DNA from: Porphyromonadaceae bacterium UBA4702
GTDB taxonomy: Bacteria; Bacteroidota; Bacteroidia; Bacteroidales; Muribaculaceae
Direction of reading: 5' to 3'
DNA: 9,878 nucleotides
NCBI GenBank assembly: GCA_002404675.1
Contig: DHKE01000057.1
Span: forward strand, 1-9,878
The translations under genes were made by a program, and so were the position numbers. The notes under the pieces were generated by a model. That model was given only the letters and a program-made list of their open reading frames with translations. It did no database searches and was not told the DNA's origin. Of the stretch, positions 1 through 6,284 are shown one piece after another. Positions within the stretch are counted from its first letter, which is position 1, and each line of letters starts with the position of its first letter.

Positions 1-785
1 TCGACTACCTGTACGACAAGGTCAACCTGTACGACACGTTCGTCGGCATCGAGCGGCACGGGTATTCCGCAGCCCGCCTGACAGGGTGCTGGCAGACTGT
101 GGACGGCATCGGCGACCGCATGCTGAATTTCCTCGAGAACCATGACGAGGTGCGCTACGGCTCACGCGAATTTGCCGGCGACCCGCTGCGCGTCACGCCG
201 TCGCTGGTGACGAGTGCGCTGATGAGCCGCAGCCCCTTCATGATATACTACGGCCAGGAACTCGGCGAAAGCGCAGAGGACAACGAAGGGTTTGCCGGCG
301 ACAACTTCCGCTCAACGATATTCGACTACTGGAGCTACGACACAATGCGGCGCTGGTATAACCACGGCAAATGCGACGGCGCGGGGCTCAACGCCCAACA
401 GCAGTGGCTGCGGTCACGCTACGCCCGCGTGCTGAACATCTGCAACAGCGAGAAATGTGTGGCGCAGGGCAAATTCTTCGACCTGATGTATGTCAACCTC
501 CAGAACCCCGGGCTGAACCCGCACGACACATTCGCGTTCCTGCGATACACCGGCAACGAGGCACTGCTCGTCGTAGCCAATTTCAGCAATGAGGAGAAGA
601 AAGCTGAGGTGGTCGTCCCCTCACTGGCATTCGAGATGGCCAGATTGCCTGAAGGCCGCATCCGCGTGCAGGAACTGCTCACGGACACGGCCTCGGAAAT
701 CTCATTGTCGCCGGACTGCCCGGCAGCGGTGCGTGTAGGCTCACGCGATGCCGCCATACTCAAATTCAGCTGTAGACAGGCGTAA
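1..785 (+). CDS. GH13 alpha-amylase family protein, C-terminal part (5' truncated by window edge)
   Basis: The reading frame is open from position 3 to the TAA at 783-785, so the gene starts outside the window. About 260 residues are visible. The motif FLENHD, encoded at 129-146, is conserved region IV of glycoside hydrolase family 13; its Asp is the third catalytic-site acidic residue that stabilises the transition state, and its His binds substrate. The nucleophile and acid/base regions would lie upstream and cannot be seen. After region IV come an SPFMIYYGQE segment typical of the end of the TIM barrel in maltose/starch-acting GH13 enzymes, then a small beta-rich C-terminal domain (roughly the last 90 residues, around LLVVANFSNEEKKAEV). 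By family it hydrolyses alpha-1,4-glucan bonds. Whether it is cytoplasmic or secreted cannot be judged without the N-terminus. It converges with the SIMPL-domain gene, with repeat unit 1 between them. Confidence 0.9.
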   Translation, partial: DYLYDKVNLYDTFVGIERHGYSAARLTGCWQTVDGIGDRMLNFLENHDEVRYGSREFAGDPLRVTPSLVTSALMSRSPFMIYYGQELGESAEDNEGFAGDNFRSTIFDYWSYDTMRRWYNHGKCDGAGLNAQQQWLRSRYARVLNICNSEKCVAQGKFFDLMYVNLQNPGLNPHDTFAFLRYTGNEALLVVANFSNEEKKAEVVVPSLAFEMARLPEGRIRVQELLTDTASEISLSPDCPAAVRVGSRDAAILKFSCRQA

Positions 786-798
786 TTTCCCCGACACA

Positions 799-891
799 GT
801 AGGGACACGGCGTGCCGTGTCCGAAGGGCGTTAAGCACAATTGCCTGACTCGCACTGACTTGATTGCGGACACGGCACGCCGTGTCCCTAC
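799..891. repeat. REP/BIME-like unit 1 (paired 25-bp inverted arms)
   Basis: Left arm 799-823 and right arm 867-891 are perfect reverse complements across 25 bp. Each arm carries the core GGACACGGCGTGCCGTGTCC or its complement, which is itself an imperfect palindrome of two 9-bp halves around GT or AC. The 43-bp spacer (824-866) shows no obvious relation to the spacers of the other units. The unit fills the gap between the convergent amylase and SIMPL genes, so transcripts from either side could fold it into a long hairpin. This would suit a role as bidirectional terminator or 3'-end stabiliser, but that role is inferred. Confidence 0.9.
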
Positions 892-920
892 CCTGCCGCC
901 CCAATCACGCACTACTGCGG

Positions 921-1646
921 TCAGTCCTTCAAATAGAACTCGACTGTCGAAACCACGCGCACGCGCTTGATGTCGGGCGTATACTGGTCGCGGTCCTCGA
1001 TCGAAATCTGCCCCTGCGAGGCGGAACGTATCTTGCCGAGGCTGCTCTGCGAGTCGTCGGCAAACTTCTGTGCGCTCTTGCGGGCATTCTTGGTCGCCTC
1101 GGCTATCATTGAGGGCTTGATGTCGTTCAGCCCCGTATAGTCATAGCGCGTCTGGTAGTTGTAGTCGCCGGCGACGATGGCTATCCCCTTCTGCAACAGC
1201 TCCGCCTGGCGCGTTATCAGCTTCTTGACCTTGTCAACCTTGTTTGATGTCACGACAACGACAGTCGTCACATTGTAGCGGTACAGCGATGCCTGGCCGC
1301 TATAGTTGTCGGCCTGCATATCCACCACCTGCGGCGCGTTGACCTGGATTTCGCTGTCCTCTATGCCGTTGGTTTTCAGAAACTCAACTATCGCATTGCT
1401 GGTGCGCTGCACATTGTCGTATATCGCCGTCAGGTCATTGCCGACTTCCTTGCTGACGATAGGCCATGTCACACGGTCGGCCTTGACATCCTTTTCGCAC
1501 AGTCCGCGCACCGTCACCACCCGGTCGCGGTCGGCAAAACGCACCAGTCCGCCATTGATGAACATGCCGAGAGCCACGATGCCAAGCCCGATGAGCAGTG
1601 CCGGCACGCAAGTGGAAAAACGAGAGAGAAATGACTTCTTTTCCAT
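921..1646 (-). CDS. SIMPL-domain (DUF541) membrane-anchored protein
   Basis: The protein has 241 residues from the ATG at 1646-1644. A short basic N-terminus is followed by one hydrophobic segment (about residues 12-32), then a SIMPL domain (about 42-238) expected in the periplasm. Family features seen are the opening VTVRGLCEKDVKADRVTW strand, the alternating N-terminal half, the YNVTTVVVVTSNKVDKV strand, and the C-terminal helix ATKNARKSAQKFADD followed by the closing beta-strand VSTVEFYLKD. SIMPL proteins have broad and poorly defined roles linked to envelope stress and oxidative protection; no enzyme activity is implied. The frame stays open to 1706, but that extension would translate through the hairpin at 1665-1704 and would put 20 residues before MEKKSF, so the inner start is preferred. 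It is the last gene of the leftward tpiA-SPOR-folE block and may be partly separated from it by the folE terminator. Confidence 0.87.
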   Translation of the reverse strand: MEKKSFLSRFSTCVPALLIGLGIVALGMFINGGLVRFADRDRVVTVRGLCEKDVKADRVTWPIVSKEVGNDLTAIYDNVQRTSNAIVEFLKTNGIEDSEIQVNAPQVVDMQADNYSGQASLYRYNVTTVVVVTSNKVDKVKKLITRQAELLQKGIAIVAGDYNYQTRYDYTGLNDIKPSMIAEATKNARKSAQKFADDSQSSLGKIRSASQGQISIEDRDQYTPDIKRVRVVSTVEFYLKD

Positions 1647-1658
1647 AGCTGTATGATT

Positions 1659-1704
1659 AAAAAAGTTTGTTGTCCGTCTTTTTGTGAATAGACAGACAAC
1701 AAAC
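1659..1704 (-). terminator. Hairpin with T-tract after folE, overlapping the SIMPL gene leader
   Basis: Arms 1665-1678 and 1691-1704 pair over 14 positions with a single mismatch (a G-U pair in one orientation) around a 12-nt loop. Read on the minus strand, the stem is followed at once by six T residues (1664-1659), as in an intrinsic terminator. It lies 61 bp after the folE stop but ends only 12 bp before the SIMPL start codon, so it may act as a partial terminator or attenuator. The stem is only moderately GC-rich. Confidence 0.6.
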
Positions 1705-1764
1705 AAGTACGTTTAACTGAACGGCGGAAAAAATCAGATGCCGCTGCTGCGTATATTGAGCTGC

Positions 1765-2349
1765 TTATACGTTGAGCAGCCGCATGAACTCCTCGCGCAG
1801 AGCCGGCTCCTCGACGAAGCGGCCGGAATAGTCTATCGTGGTCGTCGAACTCTCCTGCTTCTCCACGCCGCGCATCTTCATGCAGAGGTGCTGCGCGTTG
1901 CAGGTTACGATGATGCCGTCGTTAGGCAACGCCTCGCCCAGCATGGAGCATACCTGCGCCGTGAGGCGTTCCTGCACCTGAAGCCGCCGCGCGAAACAGT
2001 CCACCAGCCGCGCCAGCTTAGACAAACCGATCATCTTCCCCTTTGGGATATAGCCTATTGAAACCTTGCCGAAGAACGGCAGGATATGATGCTCGCACAG
2101 GCTGTAGAACTCAATATCCTTGACTATCACCATATTGGAGCCGGCATGCTCGAATATGGCCTTTTGCGCTATCTGCAACGGGTCTGTGCGGTAGCCCACC
2201 GTAGCGTCAATCATCGCCTTGGCGGCACGCACCGGGGTTTTGAGCAGACCCTCCCGTTCTGGGTCTTCCCCGAGAAGTTTCAATATTTCACGGTAATGAG
2301 AAGCGACCTTCTCGACAAGCTCCTCATCGTGTTGTTCTTTACGGCTCAC
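1765..2349 (-). CDS. folE: GTP cyclohydrolase I (GTG start)
   Basis: The 194-residue protein is a full-length GTP cyclohydrolase I, which converts GTP to 7,8-dihydroneopterin triphosphate and formate, the entry step to folate and other pterins. The zinc and catalytic residues are all present: C85, H87 and H88 in SLCEHHILPF, and H154 and C156 in QHLCMKMRG. The spacing C85-C156 (71 residues) equals that of E. coli C110-C181. The conserved GLSKLARLVDCFARR segment is at about 109-122. The first codon is GTG (2349-2347). An in-frame TAA lies immediately upstream and the next Met is at residue 46, past conserved sequence, so GTG is the only sensible start. It begins 32 bp after the SPOR-domain gene on the same strand, so the two are probably co-transcribed. 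Confidence 0.96.
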   Translation of the reverse strand: MSRKEQHDEELVEKVASHYREILKLLGEDPEREGLLKTPVRAAKAMIDATVGYRTDPLQIAQKAIFEHAGSNMVIVKDIEFYSLCEHHILPFFGKVSIGYIPKGKMIGLSKLARLVDCFARRLQVQERLTAQVCSMLGEALPNDGIIVTCNAQHLCMKMRGVEKQESSTTTIDYSGRFVEEPALREEFMRLLNV

Positions 2350-2381
2350 TTATACTGATGTATTTCGTAATCGTGTGTGTG

Positions 2382-2906
2382 TTACTTGACTATCGTGATT
2401 TGGCATCTCACCAGGCGCATCTCGCCGGCAAACTGTGGGAACGCCCGCTTCAGCTCCGCCAGGGCTCGGTTGGCCTCGGCAGCCGTCTGGAAATTGCCTA
2501 CGCGGGTGTACCAGTTGGGCGACTTGGAATATGAGTAGACCTGCCCCCGGTATTTCGGGAACTTTGCCACCACTGCGCTGCCGCGTGCCTTGGCGCGTGC
2601 CTCCACAGACCCCTGCCCATGACCCTGGCTGAACACCTGTATGCGGTAGCCCGACAGCTTGTTGACACCCGAATGGAGGACATTGGCTTTGACGCTCTTC
2701 TGCGGCTTCTTTTCCTCGCGGAAACCGGAGAATATCAGGTCGAGCACATTGTCCGGGATGTCGAAAGCCACGTTGCCCTCCGACTCTGCCTCGATGCGCT
2801 CCACATAGTTCGGCGTGTTCTCGTCAGCCGCCGCCGGCGCGAAGACCAGCAACGCGGCAAGGGCGATGCACAGCCGGCGGATTGCTTTGTCAAGTTTTGC
2901 ACTCAT
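2382..2906 (-). CDS. Secreted SPOR-domain protein
   Basis: With the ATG at 2906-2904 the protein has 174 residues. Residues 1-28 look like a Sec signal peptide: a basic stretch with RR, a hydrophobic run of Ala/Leu/Val, then an APAAADE cleavage region. No lipobox Cys is seen. A linker follows, then a SPOR domain at about 86-170, recognisable by GYRIQVFSQG at its start, the NWYTRVGNF segment, and EANRALAELKRAFP. SPOR domains bind glycan strands of peptidoglycan that have lost their stem peptides, usually at division sites, so a periplasmic envelope role is likely. An upstream in-frame ATG at 2939 would add 11 residues, including prolines, ahead of the signal peptide; I consider it less likely but possible. 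It sits between tpiA and folE, an arrangement I recall from related genomes. Confidence 0.86.
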   Translation of the reverse strand: MSAKLDKAIRRLCIALAALLVFAPAAADENTPNYVERIEAESEGNVAFDIPDNVLDLIFSGFREEKKPQKSVKANVLHSGVNKLSGYRIQVFSQGHGQGSVEARAKARGSAVVAKFPKYRGQVYSYSKSPNWYTRVGNFQTAAEANRALAELKRAFPQFAGEMRLVRCQITIVK

Positions 2907-2971
2907 ATCTATTGACGGTTTCGTGGGGGGCGCGTCCAAATCAAAACCATATTCGCTTCATCCCTGGCAGC

Positions 2972-3067
2972 GTAGGGACACGGCGTGCCGTGTCCGCTCC
3001 TGCCGTATAGGATAACTGTTTGATTGTCCGTATCTTGTCTTGCGGACACGGCACGCCGTGTCCCTAC
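2972..3067. repeat. REP/BIME-like unit 2, inside the tpiA gene block
   Basis: Left arm 2972-2996 and right arm 3043-3067 are perfect 25-bp reverse complements with the same arm sequence as unit 1. The 46-bp spacer (2997-3042) is unrelated in sequence. It lies in the 233-bp gap between the tpiA stop and the SPOR-gene start on the same strand. I found no good TAnnTTTG promoter between the unit and the SPOR gene, so transcription of SPOR and folE may have to pass through this structure. Confidence 0.9.
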
Positions 3068-3139
3068 ATTGACGGTTCAAACACTCATGGTCTGCATATT
3101 TCGGCACACCCTCATGGTGTTGTTCCTTGGGTTGTGTTG

Positions 3140-3898
3140 TCAGTCAAAAGCCTCGATGATGCCCATGAAGTCAGCCGCTTTCAGAGCCGCGCCGCCTATC
3201 AGGCCGCCGTCAACGTCCGGCTTGGCAAACAGCTCACGGGCGTTGGTCGGCTTGCAGCTGCCGCCGTAGAGTATCGTGGTGTCGTCAGCCGCCTGTGCGC
3301 CGAACTTGGCAGACACGAGCGAGCGAATGTGAGCGTGCATATCCTGCGCCTGGTCGGCAGTCGCCGTTTTGCCAGTGCCGATAGCCCATACAGGCTCGTA
3401 TGCTACCACCACCTTGGCGAAATCCTCGGCAGAAATGCTCAACACCGGCTCGAGCTGCGAAGCCACGACCTCGTTGTACGTGCCGTTCTCGCGCTGCTCC
3501 AGCACCTCGCCCACACAGAATATCGGCAGCAGGCCGTTGTCAAGTGCAAGGCGCAGCTTCTCTGCCAGCTCCGCATTGTCCTCGCCGAAATACTGGCGAC
3601 GCTCGCTGTGACCGAGTATCACGTATTCCGCGCCGGTAGACTTCACCATTGCGGCACTCACCTCGCCGGTATATGCACCCTTCTCATGGCGGGCGCAGTT
3701 CTCCGCGCCAACGCGGACCTTGCTCCCCTTAAGAGCCTCTGCCACAGAGGTCAGGTGCGTGAACGGCGTGCATACTATCACACCGCAATTTATCTCTTTT
3801 CCCTTGACAAGTCTGTCTACATCCTGGGCAAGCTGAACGCCCTCCGCTACGGTGGTGTTCATCTTCCAGTTGCCTGCAACAATGTTTTTTCTCATCAT
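3140..3898 (-). CDS. tpiA: Triosephosphate isomerase
   Basis: The 252-residue protein is a complete TIM-barrel triosephosphate isomerase, a cytoplasmic enzyme interconverting dihydroxyacetone phosphate and glyceraldehyde 3-phosphate in glycolysis and gluconeogenesis. Visible catalytic residues are N10 and K12 in AGNWKMN, H97 in LGHSERR, and the base E168 in [11 protein letters not shown]. The flexible phosphate-binding loop is VWAIGTGKT, and the late YGGS motif is at about 220-225. The start is one of two adjacent ATG codons (3898 or 3895); a good promoter with a leader of about 70 nt lies upstream. It is the first gene of a leftward block followed by the SPOR-domain gene and folE, with repeat unit 2 in the gap. 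Confidence 0.97.
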   Translation of the reverse strand: MMRKNIVAGNWKMNTTVAEGVQLAQDVDRLVKGKEINCGVIVCTPFTHLTSVAEALKGSKVRVGAENCARHEKGAYTGEVSAAMVKSTGAEYVILGHSERRQYFGEDNAELAEKLRLALDNGLLPIFCVGEVLEQRENGTYNEVVASQLEPVLSISAEDFAKVVVAYEPVWAIGTGKTATADQAQDMHAHIRSLVSAKFGAQAADDTTILYGGSCKPTNARELFAKPDVDGGLIGGAALKAADFMGIIEAFD

Positions 3899-3973
3899 CT
3901 ATGTCTTTGCGCATCGCAGCCGCCACGCGCTGTTCAGCACGCCACAGCCGCAAATGCAGGATTAGAATATTTG

Positions 3974-4005
3974 CAAAGATAGTTCATTCGCTCGAATTGG
4001 GCAAA
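3974..4005 (-). promoter_or_regulatory. Promoter of the tpiA block (Bacteroidota type)
   Basis: On the minus strand TTTG (4005-4002) is followed after exactly 20 nt by TATCTTTG (3981-3974). This matches the primary sigma factor consensus of Bacteroides, TTTG-N19-21-TAnnTTTG. Transcription would start near 3969 and give a leader of about 70 nt before tpiA. Confidence 0.75.
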
Positions 4006-4162
4006 TCCATGCCCCACAGCGAAAGCACTGATAAAGTACCGCAATTTCCAAGAGGGCTTCGTTTTGCAACCGTGCCGTTGCATTCTGACAGGGCGGAAAG
4101 TTTGGCAACCTCGAAACATGGTAAGATGCAGCTTTCGGGACTCGTGCGGTTGCGCAGCCATA

Positions 4163-4257
4163 GCAGGGACACGGCGTGCCGTGTCCGCACCGTAAAATTA
4201 CAGTAAATCAAACAATTGCGATTATCACTCGGCGGACACGGCACGCCGTACCCCTAC
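4163..4257. repeat. REP/BIME-like unit 3 (degenerate arms)
   Basis: Arms 4163-4187 and 4233-4257 flank a 45-bp spacer. The left arm differs from the common sequence at one position (C for T at 4164) and the right arm at two near its end (4250-4252 region), so this is the most mutated standard unit. It lies in the 477-bp gap between the tpiA start and the DUF4293 stop. Apart from this unit and the tpiA promoter I see nothing coding in that gap. Confidence 0.85.
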
Positions 4258-4375
4258 ACTGTCGGGAATAAGCCGAGGACAAACATAACCGCTGCCAAAA
4301 ATCTCGCCGATTGCAAAATGACACCGCCGAAAACTTCATCAGTGCTATTCCACTGCAGCGCATATTCACGCGCCG

Positions 4376-4819
4376 TCAGTCGCGGAAACGGTCTACGGCA
4401 CGCAGCTTCTTCTCATCGGAACAGATCATGTTGCGAGCCATAAAACAAGCGATTATCCCCACGAAAGGAGCAGCTGCGAGGACATTGTACGACACCTGCT
4501 GCGCACCCATGTTCAGCACGAAACCCACCACAGCGACAGCCGCCATGATGAGTGCGCTTATCGAGCATAGACGCTTCTGGAGGCGCAGGTTGCGGTAACG
4601 GAATATCGCGATGAGCGGCAAAATCGCGCTCAACAGGGAGATTGCAAAAAAATACCAAGTCGAAGCCGCAATTTGGGCAGAACCGTCGGCATAACCCATC
4701 GCCGAGAAAGTGAACGTGCCGAGGTCATTGACGACCGTCGCAAGGTCGCCGAAAGAGAAGAACGCCATGACGGCGCACGCAATGAGCAGCACCACCGACT
4801 GCCAACGCTGTATTACCAT
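4376..4819 (-). CDS. DUF4293 family four-helix membrane protein
   Basis: The 147-residue protein begins MVIQRWQSVVLLIA and ends with a charged SDEKKLRAVDRFRD tail, both characteristic of the Bacteroidota family DUF4293 as I know it. Four hydrophobic segments are visible at about 7-22, 52-73, 84-103 and 112-128, so it should be an inner-membrane protein. The loop between helices 1 and 2 is the longest, as usual in the family. No function is established for the family and none is suggested by this sequence. It has its own probable promoter in the divergent region shared with the NERD gene. No clear terminator follows its stop; repeat unit 3 lies about 120 bp beyond it. Confidence 0.85.
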   Translation of the reverse strand: MVIQRWQSVVLLIACAVMAFFSFGDLATVVNDLGTFTFSAMGYADGSAQIAASTWYFFAISLLSAILPLIAIFRYRNLRLQKRLCSISALIMAAVAVVGFVLNMGAQQVSYNVLAAAPFVGIIACFMARNMICSDEKKLRAVDRFRD

Positions 4820-4856
4820 ATACTGTCTTGTTTGAGTTCAAAAAATGTTTTCTCTG

Positions 4857-4888
4857 CAAAATTAGCCATTTTGACCCATATACGCAAG
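4857..4888 (-). promoter_or_regulatory. Promoter of the DUF4293 gene
   Basis: TAATTTTG on the minus strand (4864-4857) fits the -7 element TAnnTTTG. CTTG at 4888-4885, 20 nt upstream, matches three of four bases of the -33 TTTG element. The leader would be about 30-40 nt. The -33 element is only 10 bp from the left arm of repeat unit 4. Confidence 0.6.
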
Positions 4889-4898
4889 CATCGGCAAG

Positions 4899-4992
4899 GT
4901 AGGGACACGGCGTGCCGTGTCCGAAGGACAACAAGCATATATATTATTGATTTGCAGCGATTTCGAGCGGACACGGCACGCCGTGTCCCTAC
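4899..4992. repeat. REP/BIME-like unit 4, in a divergent promoter region
   Basis: Left arm 4899-4923 and right arm 4968-4992 are perfect 25-bp reverse complements; the spacer is 44 bp (4924-4967) and AT-rich. The unit sits between the divergent DUF4293 and NERD genes, with their candidate promoters on either side of it and outside the arms. Confidence 0.9.
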
Positions 4993-5031
4993 CATGCCAG
5001 CACAATCACACGCCGCTTCAAATTAATTCGT

Positions 5032-5039
5032 TATATTTG
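5032..5039 (+). promoter_or_regulatory. Candidate -7 element of the NERD gene
   Basis: TATATTTG at 5032-5039 matches TAnnTTTG and lies 31 bp before the NERD start codon. No TTTG is found 19-21 nt upstream, where the sequence is close to the right arm of repeat unit 4, so this is only half of a consensus promoter. Confidence 0.45.
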
Positions 5040-5070
5040 CACCGTCATCTGAACCCCGCAAATCACAGAG

Positions 5071-5811
5071 ATGCAGTTTGCTACAATATTCATAGTCATC
5101 GCAATCTTCGCACTCCTTTATTATTTGAGGACTAAACTGCCTCAAATAAAAGGTCGCATGGGCGAAAAGAGCGTGGCACTCTCCCTGTCGTTCTTGCCTG
5201 ACAATGAATATATAGTCCTGAACAACATACTGCTAAAGTCAGGGAACTATTCATGCCAGATAGACCATATCGTCATATCGATTTACGGCATCTTCGTAAT
5301 CGAGACGAAAACGTACAAGGGATGGATTTATGGCAATACCAACAAGCAATACTGGACCCAGAACATTTGGGGCAACAAATACCGGCTCTACAATCCAATT
5401 TGGCAGAATGAGAAGCATGTCCGATTTCTGCAACGGATATTGCAGGGGCATCAATATCCCGTTTATTCGGCGGTAGTATTTCTGAACACCTCTTCTATCA
5501 GGCTATATGGCGAAGGCGGCAATGTATTGTGGAGGGAAGAATTGAAACCCTACATATTTCAGTACCGGGACATCGTGATGAGCATAGAGGACTGCCAGCG
5601 GATTGCCGATTATCTGACCCGGCTCAACGTCACGGACAAGGAAGGCAGACAATCACACATCCGCTATGCACAGCAAGCAGCTGTGAAAAACGACTGCTTG
5701 ACCGAAAATGACCGATGCCCCAGATGCGGCGGCATGCTCATACAAAGGCACGGCCGCTACGGGACTTTTTTAGGGTGCAGCAATTATCCGAACTGCAGAT
5801 TCACCAAATGA
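5071..5811 (+). CDS. NERD-domain protein with N-terminal membrane anchor and C-terminal topoisomerase-type zinc ribbon
   Basis: The protein has 246 residues. Residues 4-19 form a hydrophobic anchor. The NERD domain follows at about 27-140, with the family signature: G-x-x-G-E near residues 28-32, CQIDHIV (D65) and FVIETKTYKGW (E78, K80). The D...E-x-K arrangement is the nuclease-like core from which the family takes its name (nuclease-related domain). The C-terminus (216-242) is a four-cysteine zinc ribbon, C216-x2-C219 and C236-x5-C242, with GRYGTFLGCSNYPNC as in the C-terminal fingers of bacterial topoisomerase I, so nucleic-acid contact is plausible. The combination is found in many bacterial NERD proteins; its biological role is unclear and could be DNA processing or defence. 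It stands alone between the divergent DUF4293 gene and the RNA locus. Confidence 0.9.
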   Translation: MQFATIFIVIAIFALLYYLRTKLPQIKGRMGEKSVALSLSFLPDNEYIVLNNILLKSGNYSCQIDHIVISIYGIFVIETKTYKGWIYGNTNKQYWTQNIWGNKYRLYNPIWQNEKHVRFLQRILQGHQYPVYSAVVFLNTSSIRLYGEGGNVLWREELKPYIFQYRDIVMSIEDCQRIADYLTRLNVTDKEGRQSHIRYAQQAAVKNDCLTENDRCPRCGGMLIQRHGRYGTFLGCSNYPNCRFTK

Positions 5812-5866
5812 ATCATACTGAATGTTCGAGAGCCTCAGCCACTCCCCAACGGGCGCGTGGTGGACT

Positions 5867-6008
5867 GGCGGCAATGTTGGATGTTTGCGGCGAGGTGTGT
5901 TAATAGTTTGCATAAATCGGGAATATGATGTAACTTTGCAGCGTTGACCGCCGCAGAAGCCGGTTTGGGCTAAGGGGCAGGCAGCAGACATGATGAAAAG
6001 CGTTTACT
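5867..6008 (+). repeat. Direct repeat, copy 1 (promoter plus RNA 5' end)
   Basis: Positions 5867-6008 align without gaps to 9517-9658 (offset 3650) with 4 differences in 142 (at 5881, 5905, 5913 and 5979). The repeat includes upstream sequence, the promoter and roughly the first 65 nt of the RNA. Beyond 6008 the two copies diverge in sequence while keeping structure. Confidence 0.95.
5907..5938 (+). promoter_or_regulatory. Promoter of noncoding RNA copy 1
   Basis: TTTG (5907-5910), 20 nt, then TAACTTTG (5931-5938) is a full match to the Bacteroidota consensus. The start of transcription would fall near 5943. The same promoter, differing at one position within the 20-nt spacer, precedes copy 2. 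Confidence 0.85.
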
Positions 6009-6245
6009 GACGTTCTTTCTTGACACCCCGAAATCTGGTAAATTTCAATCTCAGTCAAGGATGAAGCAGCGGTAGATGCCTAAACGGATATGTACATATC
6101 GACCACCAAGACACGCGAGTGTCGCGGTGGTGTCGTATCATACTCCGCGTGAGGCTTCTGCAAGTTGTTGCGTTTGACTGAGATGGGCTTACCAGAGCCT
6201 CGGGATGTGGAGCGAGCAACTAAACAAGGCACTCACGCTTTTTTT
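5943..6245 (+). ncRNA. Structured noncoding RNA, copy 1 (about 300 nt; candidate Bacteroidales-1-like)
   Basis: The limits are set by a strong promoter and an intrinsic terminator, with no convincing ORF between them. Hairpins visible in order are AGCC/GGCT around 5959-5972; AGCGT/ACGTT (5999-6003, 6010-6014); CTTGAC/GTCAAG (6019-6024, 6054-6059) enclosing GAAAT/ATTTC (6030-6034, 6042-6046); the palindrome GATATGTACATATC (6087-6100); CCACC/GGTGG (6103-6107, 6126-6130) enclosing GACAC-GCGA-GTGTC with a GNRA-type loop; and a long terminal stem. Copy 2 keeps these stems with paired base changes, which argues for function as RNA. A promoter-to-terminator RNA limited to Bacteroidales is how the orphan Bacteroidales-1 motif is described, but I cannot verify membership. 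It could also act as a leader for the small membrane-protein gene starting 40-55 nt beyond its terminator. Confidence 0.75.
6147..6245 (+). terminator. Terminal stem and intrinsic terminator of RNA copy 1
   Basis: GCGTGAG (6147-6153) pairs with CTCACGC (6232-6238), followed directly by seven T residues (6239-6245). Inside this stem AGTTG (6163-6167) pairs with CAACT (6217-6221). The enclosed apical sequence (about 6172-6211) is specific to this copy. Confidence 0.8.
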
Positions 6246-6284
6246 GTTCAACCACACTTACCGCTGCGGAGGGTGTCCTGCGGC

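Noticed and set aside
1665..1704. The 14-bp inverted repeat as terminal repeats of a tiny mobile element
   Set aside because: Only 12 bp separate the arms, there is no flanking target duplication, and the adjoining six T residues on the minus strand fit a terminator better.
3107..3121. ACACC/GGTGT hairpin after tpiA as its terminator
   Set aside because: The stem is only 5 bp and no T-run follows; repeat unit 2 just beyond is a stronger structure.
3020..3982. Long plus-strand ORF (320 codons) opposite tpiA
   Set aside because: It is an antisense shadow of tpiA, whose catalytic motifs are intact on the minus strand. It begins inside repeat unit 2 and resembles no protein I know.
799..4992. 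CRISPR array, because of repeats with unrelated spacers of nearly constant length
   Set aside because: The arms are inverted and not direct, each unit has only two, units are scattered between genes, and there are no cas genes.
5867..6245. Retron msr-msd or IscB/TnpB-associated omega RNA as explanation for the structured RNA
   Set aside because: No reverse transcriptase, IscB or TnpB gene is adjacent to copy 1; the downstream gene is a small membrane protein. Copy 2 has no visible downstream gene in the window, so this is rejected only for what can be seen.
6165..6284. N-terminal extension of the small membrane protein from a TTG start
   Set aside because: It would translate through the RNA terminal stem and T-tract, and an ATG with an SD-like sequence lies downstream at 6285.
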